Below are positions 1 through 5,648 of a DNA stretch of 13,493 bases, one piece after another. Under the pieces are notes generated by a model that was not told where the DNA came from, searched no databases, and was given only the letters and a program-made list of their open reading frames with translations. The DNA lies in the NCBI GenBank assembly GCA_900763885.1, contig CAAFLY010000236.1:1-13493 (forward strand), read 5' to 3'. How positions within the stretch are numbered: the first letter of the stretch is position 1; each line of letters begins with the position of its first letter. The DNA comes from Clostridia bacterium (lineage in GTDB: Bacteria; Bacillota; Clostridia; Oscillospirales; CAG-272). Position numbers and translations under genes: made by a program.

Positions 1-68
1 AATATAAGGGCTTTTATCGCAAAAATAACCTTAAATCAGAGTTTCCTTAAGCTTCGCCTGACACGGCA

Positions 69-107
69 CGCACCGCTGTCCGGCCCGAAAAACCGGATGG
101 CGGCGCG
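69..107 (+). other. Strong stem-loop in the leader just upstream of rpoC
   Basis: Bases 73-83 pair with 93-103 (11 pairs, two of them G-U) around a 9-base loop at 84-92. After one mismatch the stem continues with 69-71 pairing with 105-107. No run of T follows, so it does not look like an intrinsic terminator. It lies 35 bases before the rpoC start, where the rpoB-rpoC spacer would be if gene order is conventional. A role in mRNA processing or translation control is inference. The remaining bases of 1-142 show no coding frame resembling the RpoB C-terminus. Confidence 0.55.
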
Positions 108-142
108 CCTGTCCAGATTTATATATAGAAGGTATACTGCTG

Positions 143-3100
143 ATGGAACGCAATGTGTTTGATTCAATAAAGATCGGTCTGGCTTCCCCCGAAATGATCC
201 GTTCCTGGTCGTTCGGGGAGGTGAAGAAGCCGGAAACCATCAACTATCGCACCCTGAAGGCGGAACGTGACGGGCTTTTCTGCGAACGGATCTTCGGTCC
301 CACCAAGGACTGGGAATGCCTTTGCGGAAAGTATAAGCGGATCCGTCATAAGGGCAAGATCTGCGAAAAGTGCGGCGTGCAGGTCACGCAGAAGAAGGTG
401 CGCCGCGAACGGATGGGCCATATCGAGCTTGCCGCTCCCGTGTCCCACATCTGGTATTTCCGCGCCATCCCGTCCCGCATGGGGCTGCTGCTCGACATCT
501 CCCCCAGACTTCTCGAAAAGGTGCTCTATTTCGCGTCCTATATCGTGATCGATCCCGGCGAGACCCCGCTTGCCAAGTACCAGCTGCTCAAGGAATCCGA
601 ATACCGCGCCGCCTATGAACGGTACGAGAACGATTTCCGCGTGGGCATGGGCGCACAGGCGATCCAGGAGCTGCTCGCGGAGCTGGATATCGAAAAGCTG
701 TCCGAACAGCTCAAGGAGGAGCTGGATCAGGCGTCCGGCCAGAAGAAGATCCGCATCGTGAAGCGGCTGGAGGTCGTGGAGGCATTCCGCAAATCCGGCA
801 ACAAGCCCGAATGGATGGTCATGAACATCGTCCCGGTCATTCCGCCGGACATCCGCCCGATGGTACAGCTCGACGGCGGCAGATTCGCGGCGTCCGATAT
901 GAACGATCTCTATCGCCGGGTCATCAATAGAAACAACCGTCTGAAACGGCTCACCGAGCTGCACGCGCCGGACATCATCATCCGGAACGAAAAGCGTATG
1001 CTCCAGGAGGCCGTGGACGCGCTCATCGACAACGGCAGACGGGGCAAGCCGGTCACCGGTCCGTCCAACCGTCCGCTCAAATCGCTCTCCGAAATGCTCC
1101 GCGGTAAGCAGGGACGCTTCCGTCAGAACCTGCTCGGCAAACGGGTCGACTATTCCGGCCGTTCCGTCATTGTCGTCGGTCCGGATCTGAAGATCTACCA
1201 GTGCGGCCTGCCGAAGGAAATGGCGCTGGAGCTGTTCAAGCCCTTCGTCATGAAGCGGCTCGTCGAAACCGGCAAGGCCTCCAACATCAAGGAGGCGAAA
1301 AAGAAGGTCGAAAAGGTCAATCCGGACGTGTGGGACGCGCTCGAGAACGTCATCAAGGGCCACCCGGTCCTCTTGAACCGCGCACCGACCCTGCACCGGC
1401 TCTCCATCCAGGCGTTTGAGCCCGTGCTCGTCGAGGGCAAGGCGATCAAGCTCCACCCGCTCGTGTGCAAGGCGTTCAACGCGGACTTCGACGGCGACCA
1501 GATGCCGGTTCACGTCCCGCTGACCTCCGAGGCACAGGCGGAAGCCCGCTTCCTCATGCTCTCCGCGAACAACCTCCTCAAGCCCGTGGACGGTCACACC
1601 ATCACCGTGCCGTCCCAGGATATGGTCCTCGGCTCCTTCTACCTCACGATCGATAAGGCGGGCGAACCCGGCGAGGGCAAGGTCTTCCGCAATTTCGACG
1701 AGGCGATGATGGCGTACGAGAACGGTCTGCTCGGCCTCCATGCCCCGATCAAGGTGCGCGTGGAAAAGGAGATCGACGGCGTGAAGCGGTCCCGGATCAT
1801 CGACGCGACGCTTGGACGGCTCATCTTCAACAACCCGATCCCGCAGGACCTCGGTTATGTGGACAGAACCGACCCCGAGAAATTGTTCGATCTCGAGATC
1901 ATGTTCACCTGCGGCTCCAAGGAGCTGTCCAACATGATCGACCGCTGCATCAAGAACCACGGCTTCGCCACCACCGCCGCCATGCTCGACAACATCAAGG
2001 CGATGGGCTACAAATACTCCACCCGCGCCTCCATCTCCATCTCCGTCGCCGACATGATCATCCCGAAAGAGAAGTATTCCTTAGTCGCCGCCGCCGAGAA
2101 GAAGGTGGACAACATCGCCCGCCACTTCCACAGAGGTGAGCTGACCGAGGAGGAACGGTACAACAACGTCATCGAGATCTGGGAACAGACCACCAAGGAC
2201 GTCGTCGCCGCGCTGCAGGCCAACTTCGACCGTTACAACTCCATCAAGATGATGTCCGACTCCGGCGCGCGTGGTTCCATGACACAGATGCGTCAGCTCG
2301 CCGGCATCCGCGGCCTGATGTTCGCGACCAACGGCAAAACGATGGAGCTGCCGATCAAATCGAACTTCCGCGAGGGACTGAATATCCTCGAATACTTCAT
2401 GGCGGCCCGCGGCGCGCGCAAATCCCTGTCCGATACGGCTCTGAAGACCGCCGACTCCGGCTATCTGACCAGACGACTCGTCGATGTGGCGCAGGACGTG
2501 ATCATCCGCGAGGAGGACTGCGGCTCCACGCACGGCATCTGGGTCTCCGATATTAAGGAGGGCAACGACGTCATCGAATCCCTGCGGGACCGCCTCATCG
2601 GCCGCTACGTCATCGGCGACGTGGTCCATCCGGAAACGGGCGAGATCATCGTCGAGGACAACCACCCCGTCACGGAGGAGCAGGCAGCCGCCATCGTCCG
2701 CGCGGGGATCACCGAGGTCCAGATCCGCACCGTCCTCCAGTGCCATTCCCACTACGGCGTGTGCGCCCATTGCTACGGCTACGACCTCGCCAACGACAAG
2801 CCCGTAAACGTCGGGGAATCCGTCGGCATCATCGCCGCGCAGTCCATCGGCGAACCGGGTACCCAGCTCACCATGCGTACCTTCCACACCGGCGGCGTCG
2901 CGGCTGCCAACATCACCCAGGGTCTACCGCGCGTCGAGGAGCTGTTCGAGGCACGCAAACCGAAAAAGACCGCCATCGTATCCGAATGCGCGGGCACCGT
3001 CGCGATCACGGACGTGAAGAAGATCCACAACGTCACGATCACCCCGGACGATCCGTCGCTTGAGCCCGTCGAGTACCAGATCCCGTTCGGCGTGCGCATC

Positions 3101-3931
3101 GTGGTCGAGGAGGGACAGCACGTCCATCCCGGCAAGGAGCTGACAGAGGGCGATAAGAACCCCGCCGATATTCTCCGCATCAACGGCATCGACGCGGTGT
3201 ACAACTATATCATCCTCGAGGTCCAGAAGGTCTACCGTTCGCAGTCCATCAACATCAACGACAAGCACATCGAGGTCATTGCCCGCCAGATGACGAGAAA
3301 GATCCGCGTCGTCGATCAGGGAGATACCTCGCTGCTCTCCGGTTCGATGGTCAACATCGGCGAATTCATGTACGAAAACGAGGAGATCCAGAGACGGATC
3401 GACGCGGGCGAGCGCACCCTTCTGACGGCGACGGGCGAATCCGTCCTGCTCGGCATCACGAAGGCGTCCCTCCAGACCGAATCCTTCCTCTCCGCCGCGT
3501 CCTTCCAGGAGACGACCAAGGTCCTCACCGAAGCCGCGATCAAGGGGAAGGTCGACCACCTCCTCGCGCTGAAGGAAAACGTCATCATCGGCAAGCTCAT
3601 CCCCGCGGGTACCGGTATGCAGTGCTACCGCGACGTGGAGGTCGAGCATACCGTGGAGCCGGAATCCCCGTTCCTCGATCTCGATATGGATCTGGACGAC
3701 GAGTATCCGGACTATGACGACTACGACGACGACCCCGATACCGAAGCCGATCTGATCGAGACCCCGGAGGAGGCCGCGGAGGACGCAGCCATCGACGAGG
3801 AACTCGATGAGGAAGCCAAGGTCGAGGAGGAGGACGATGACGGGATCCCGCAGGAGGACGATGAAACGGTAGCCGAGGCCGCCGTGGAATCCGAAGCCGA
3901 CGTGGAGGATACCGAGGAGAGCAATTCCTGA
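143..3931 (+). CDS. rpoC: DNA-directed RNA polymerase subunit beta'
   Basis: This encodes the catalytic beta' subunit of RNA polymerase, 1262 aa, which forms one pincer of the clamp and supplies the Mg-binding aspartates. Visible signatures: the opening segment IKIGLASPEMIRSWSFGEVK; an N-terminal zinc site with Cys59, Cys61, Cys74 and Cys77; the invariant NADFDGD active-site loop at 446-452 (Asp448, 450, 452); a second zinc site with Cys793, Cys867, Cys874 and Cys877; and a trigger-loop region SIGEPGTQLTMRTFHTGG at about 901-918. The ATG at 143 is preceded by AGAAGG at 127-132 with a 10-base spacer, a modest ribosome binding site. The protein is longer than the roughly 1200 aa usual in Firmicutes because residues 1177-1262 form an extremely acidic tail (44 Asp/Glu of 86, one Lys). 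Its usual partner rpoB would lie outside the window to the left. Identity is certain. Confidence 0.99.
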   Translation: MERNVFDSIKIGLASPEMIRSWSFGEVKKPETINYRTLKAERDGLFCERIFGPTKDWECLCGKYKRIRHKGKICEKCGVQVTQKKVRRERMGHIELAAPVSHIWYFRAIPSRMGLLLDISPRLLEKVLYFASYIVIDPGETPLAKYQLLKESEYRAAYERYENDFRVGMGAQAIQELLAELDIEKLSEQLKEELDQASGQKKIRIVKRLEVVEAFRKSGNKPEWMVMNIVPVIPPDIRPMVQLDGGRFAASDMNDLYRRVINRNNRLKRLTELHAPDIIIRNEKRMLQEAVDALIDNGRRGKPVTGPSNRPLKSLSEMLRGKQGRFRQNLLGKRVDYSGRSVIVVGPDLKIYQCGLPKEMALELFKPFVMKRLVETGKASNIKEAKKKVEKVNPDVWDALENVIKGHPVLLNRAPTLHRLSIQAFEPVLVEGKAIKLHPLVCKAFNADFDGDQMPVHVPLTSEAQAEARFLMLSANNLLKPVDGHTITVPSQDMVLGSFYLTIDKAGEPGEGKVFRNFDEAMMAYENGLLGLHAPIKVRVEKEIDGVKRSRIIDATLGRLIFNNPIPQDLGYVDRTDPEKLFDLEIMFTCGSKELSNMIDRCIKNHGFATTAAMLDNIKAMGYKYSTRASISISVADMIIPKEKYSLVAAAEKKVDNIARHFHRGELTEEERYNNVIEIWEQTTKDVVAALQANFDRYNSIKMMSDSGARGSMTQMRQLAGIRGLMFATNGKTMELPIKSNFREGLNILEYFMAARGARKSLSDTALKTADSGYLTRRLVDVAQDVIIREEDCGSTHGIWVSDIKEGNDVIESLRDRLIGRYVIGDVVHPETGEIIVEDNHPVTEEQAAAIVRAGITEVQIRTVLQCHSHYGVCAHCYGYDLANDKPVNVGESVGIIAAQSIGEPGTQLTMRTFHTGGVAAANITQGLPRVEELFEARKPKKTAIVSECAGTVAITDVKKIHNVTITPDDPSLEPVEYQIPFGVRIVVEEGQHVHPGKELTEGDKNPADILRINGIDAVYNYIILEVQKVYRSQSININDKHIEVIARQMTRKIRVVDQGDTSLLSGSMVNIGEFMYENEEIQRRIDAGERTLLTATGESVLLGITKASLQTESFLSAASFQETTKVLTEAAIKGKVDHLLALKENVIIGKLIPAGTGMQCYRDVEVEHTVEPESPFLDLDMDLDDEYPDYDDYDDDPDTEADLIETPEEAAEDAAIDEELDEEAKVEEEDDDGIPQEDDETVAEAAVESEADVEDTEESNS

Positions 3932-3980
3932 CGCAGGCGCGCCATCCGACAAAAGTCTACATTATTATATATAGATCACA

Positions 3981-4022
3981 GGCGGCAGTTCTCCGACGCG
4001 GGGATTGCCGCCCTCGGATTTT
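3981..4022 (+). terminator. Possible intrinsic terminator after rpoC, with a competing hairpin
   Basis: Two overlapping hairpins exclude each other. The upstream one pairs 3981-3987 with 4006-4012 (7 pairs) and, across a small internal loop, 3990-3994 with 4000-4004. The downstream one pairs 3992-3996 with 4014-4018 and 3998-4001 with 4008-4011, and is followed directly by TTTT at 4019-4022. The second has the layout of a weak intrinsic terminator. It sits 50 bases after the rpoC stop and ahead of a strong new promoter, which fits partial termination. The T run is short, so efficiency is doubtful. Confidence 0.4.
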
Positions 4023-4144
4023 GTCGCGTACCCGCGGAAGCGACGGAGAGAAAACGGACCGGCACACGGCGGAGCGGTTCCACGGAGTAGGACGCGGGAT
4101 CAAAAAAATCCATAAAAAGCGGGAGTAATCTGTATAAAACCTGT

Positions 4145-4162
4145 GCATATGGGAGAATATGC
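4145..4162. repeat. Short inverted repeat upstream of the rpsL promoter
   Basis: GCATAT at 4145-4150 and ATATGC at 4157-4162 form a perfect 6-base inverted repeat with a 6-base centre. The centre of the repeat is about 28 bases upstream of the -35 box of the rpsL promoter. This could be an operator or chance. The AT-rich surroundings (4090-4180) would also suit an UP-type element. Confidence 0.25.
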
Positions 4163-4181
4163 GTAAAGATAGATAAACGCC

Positions 4182-4210
4182 TTGACAAATCGGGTCACTT
4201 TTGATATAAT
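4182..4210 (+). promoter_or_regulatory. Perfect-consensus SigA promoter for the str operon
   Basis: TTGACA at 4182-4187 and TATAAT at 4205-4210 both match consensus exactly, with a 17-base spacer and a TG at 4202-4203 one base before the -10 (extended -10). Transcription would start near 4217, giving a leader of about 115 bases before rpsL. A promoter this strong suits genes for S12, S7, EF-G and EF-Tu. The rest of the 400-base gap 3932-4331 holds the hairpins described separately and no gene that I can support; in particular there is no L7Ae-family gene, which many Firmicutes carry between rpoC and rpsL. Confidence 0.93.
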
Positions 4211-4223
4211 CAAGTGTACGCAA

Positions 4224-4246
4224 TAGGGGTAGTCTGTCTATTCCTG
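4224..4246 (+). promoter_or_regulatory. Stem-loop at the 5' end of the rpsL leader
   Basis: AGGGGTAG at 4225-4232 pairs with CTATTCCT at 4238-4245 (8 pairs, two G-U) around the 5-base loop TCTGT, with a possible closing U-G pair at 4224/4246. It would begin within about ten bases of the predicted transcript start. A 5'-proximal hairpin like this may stabilise the mRNA; an autoregulatory role is only a guess. A 10-base palindrome, CCGGATCCGG, follows at 4256-4265. Confidence 0.4.
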
Positions 4247-4331
4247 CCGCGTCCGCCGGATCCGGGTTTCATCTCGCCTGTGTCCGCGCAGCAAAAACCA
4301 TCGTTTATTACGCAAAGAAGGAGGAAAAACA

Positions 4332-4745
4332 ATGCCGACATTTAACCAGCTCGTAAAGCAGGGAAGAACCGATAAGGTGTACAAGTCCAAGGCTCCCGTT
4401 CTCCAGCAGGGCTACAACTCTCTGAAGAAGGCGAACACCGATCAGCATGCACCGCAGAAGCGCGGCGTATGCACCAAGGTGGAGACCCGTACCCCGAAGA
4501 AGCCGAACTCCGCTATCCGTAAGATCGCCAAGGTTCGTCTCACCAACGGTATGGAAGCTCTGTGCTACATCCCCGGTATCGGCCACAACCTGCAGGAGCA
4601 CTCCGTGGTACTCATCCGCGGCGGTCGTGTACGTGACCTGCCTGGTGTACGTTACCACATCATCCGCGGCACGCTCGATACGCAGGGCGTCGCCAACCGG
4701 AAGCAGTCCCGCTCCAAGTACGGTGCGAAGAGACCGAAGAAATAA
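4332..4745 (+). CDS. rpsL: 30S ribosomal protein S12
   Basis: S12 sits at the decoding centre of the 30S subunit and monitors codon-anticodon pairing. The 137-aa product has the Firmicute length and the family core: TPKKPNSAIRKIAKVRLTNG, then PGIGHNLQEHSVVLIRGGRV, and a basic tail ending GAKRPKK. The start is set by AAGGAGG at 4318-4324, seven bases before the ATG. Lys56 (Bacillus numbering, the main streptomycin-resistance site) is intact, but residue 101 is Arg (CGT at 4632-4634) where most bacteria have Lys, just before the conserved Asp of the DLPG loop. Substitution of this lysine is a known route to streptomycin resistance, so intrinsic tolerance is possible. It is the first gene of the str operon behind the promoter at 4182. 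Confidence 0.99.
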   Translation: MPTFNQLVKQGRTDKVYKSKAPVLQQGYNSLKKANTDQHAPQKRGVCTKVETRTPKKPNSAIRKIAKVRLTNGMEALCYIPGIGHNLQEHSVVLIRGGRVRDLPGVRYHIIRGTLDTQGVANRKQSRSKYGAKRPKK

Positions 4746-4809
4746 TTCGTCCCCCGCGCCAACCTCGTTTGTGTGTACCCATAGTCGTAACCTTTATGCG
4801 TAATAAATG

Positions 4810-4836
4810 TTCCGAGTCTGGTCCGCACTTACGGAA
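4810..4836 (+). promoter_or_regulatory. Stem-loop in the rpsL-rpsG spacer
   Basis: TTCCG at 4810-4814 pairs with CGGAA at 4832-4836, and AGT at 4815-4817 pairs with ACT at 4827-4829, leaving a 2-base bulge and a 9-base loop. It lies in the 144-base spacer between rpsL and rpsG. In E. coli the spacer between these two genes carries the S7 autoregulatory site. Whether this hairpin plays that part is inference; I see no close match to the E. coli structure. Confidence 0.3.
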
Positions 4837-4874
4837 GATTTCTTTCGAGTACCTGTGATATCATAATTTTCATG

Positions 4875-4882
4875 AAGGAGGG
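4875..4882 (+). promoter_or_regulatory. Ribosome binding site that fixes the rpsG start
   Basis: AAGGAGGG stands seven bases before GTG at 4890. It overlaps the ATG at 4872, so that in-frame ATG cannot be the start. Confidence 0.9.
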
Positions 4883-4889
4883 AAGAACA

Positions 4890-5360
4890 GTGTCTAGAAG
4901 AGGTCAGATTTCAAAAAGAGATGTTTTACCGGACCCCCTGTACAGCTCCAAGCTCGTTACCAAGCTGGTGAACAATATCATGTACGACGGCAAAAAAGGC
5001 GTCGCGCAGAAGATCGTTTATGATGCGTTCGCCATCATCGAAACCAAGCTCGGTCAGAACCCGCTGGAAGTATTCACGGAAGCCCTTGAAAACATTATGC
5101 CCGTTCTGGAAGTTAAGGCCCGTCGTGTAGGCGGCTCCAACTACCAGGTTCCTATGGAAGTCCGTCCCGAGAGACGTCAGACGCTCGGTCTGCGTTGGCT
5201 CGTTGCTTTCTCGCGCACCAGAGGCGAAAAAACCATGGCAGACCGCTTAGCCGCGGAGATCATGGACGCCAAGAACAGCACCGGCGGCGCGTTCAAGAAG
5301 AAGGAAGAGACCCATAGAATGGCGGAAGCCAACAAGGCGTTCGCACACTTCCGGTATTGA
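4890..5360 (+). CDS. rpsG: 30S ribosomal protein S7
   Basis: S7 nucleates assembly of the 30S head by binding the 3' domain of 16S rRNA and lines the E site. The product is 156 aa from a GTG start, the exact usual length, beginning (M)SRRGQISKRDVLPDPLY. Family landmarks are KLVNNIMYDGKK, the basic RRVGGSNYQVPMEVRPERR segment that contacts rRNA, and the C-terminal helix ending KAFAHFRY. The GTG at 4890 is chosen over the in-frame ATG at 4872 because the Shine-Dalgarno sequence lies between them and because S7 proteins begin with RRG. It is the second gene of the str operon. In enteric bacteria S7 represses its own translation by binding upstream of its gene; the structured spacer here would allow the same. 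Confidence 0.98.
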   Translation: MSRRGQISKRDVLPDPLYSSKLVTKLVNNIMYDGKKGVAQKIVYDAFAIIETKLGQNPLEVFTEALENIMPVLEVKARRVGGSNYQVPMEVRPERRQTLGLRWLVAFSRTRGEKTMADRLAAEIMDAKNSTGGAFKKKEETHRMAEANKAFAHFRY

Positions 5361-5554
5361 GGATTCGCCGTGGACAGGATCCCGTTTTTGGTGTGAAAAG
5401 CGCGCGCACAGCGGTTTTTTGCGCGAAAACGACCTCCGTCGGCGCTTCCTGAGGACGCGTTTGCCATCTGTCAGCGCCTCCTCCTTGGTCTGCCACCCGA
5501 GAATGCCGGTTTTTTCACCGCAATCGTACAATTTTTCATAAACAACCTACTTTG

Positions 5555-5608
5555 GAACGATCCGCTGCCATTCGCCGCGCTGTGATCTCGCAGCCGACAG
5601 GATCGTTC
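5555..5608 (+). promoter_or_regulatory. Long inverted repeat in the fusA leader
   Basis: GAACGATCC at 5555-5563 and GGATCGTTC at 5600-5608 are perfect 9-base complements. Inside them GCTGC at 5564-5568 pairs with GCAGC at 5590-5594, giving a two-part stem that ends 22 bases before the fusA ribosome binding site. No T run follows, so it is not a standard terminator. The rest of the 288-base spacer (5361-5648) shows T tracts at 5415-5420 and 5509-5515 and a poor promoter-like TACAAT at 5527-5532, but no gene. A regulatory or processing role is inference. Confidence 0.5.
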
Positions 5609-5648
5609 ATTCCACTCGCCCCTATTCGAAAAGGAGAATGAATACAAT

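Noticed and set aside
1..142. The end of rpoB at the left edge
   Set aside because: No frame reads as an RpoB C-terminus. A TAA at 5-7 might be its stop, but too little sequence is present to say.
164..1960. A 598-codon minus-strand frame opposite rpoC (and similar ones opposite rpoC 3' end, fusA and metK)
   Set aside because: These are antisense shadows of GC-rich coding sequence, with no recognisable domains, and the + strand genes are certain.
3957..4223. Minus-strand frames of 70-88 codons in the rpoC-rpsL gap
   Set aside because: They have no plausible ribosome binding site or family resemblance, and they run through the rpsL promoter.
4872..4889. An upstream ATG start for rpsG at 4872
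   Set aside because: It overlaps the Shine-Dalgarno sequence at 4875-4882; the GTG at 4890 gives the standard 156-aa S7.
5401..5425. Terminator after rpsG formed by CGCGC and GCGCG
   Set aside because: The T run is in the loop rather than behind the stem, the stem has only five pairs, and fusA lies downstream in the same operon.
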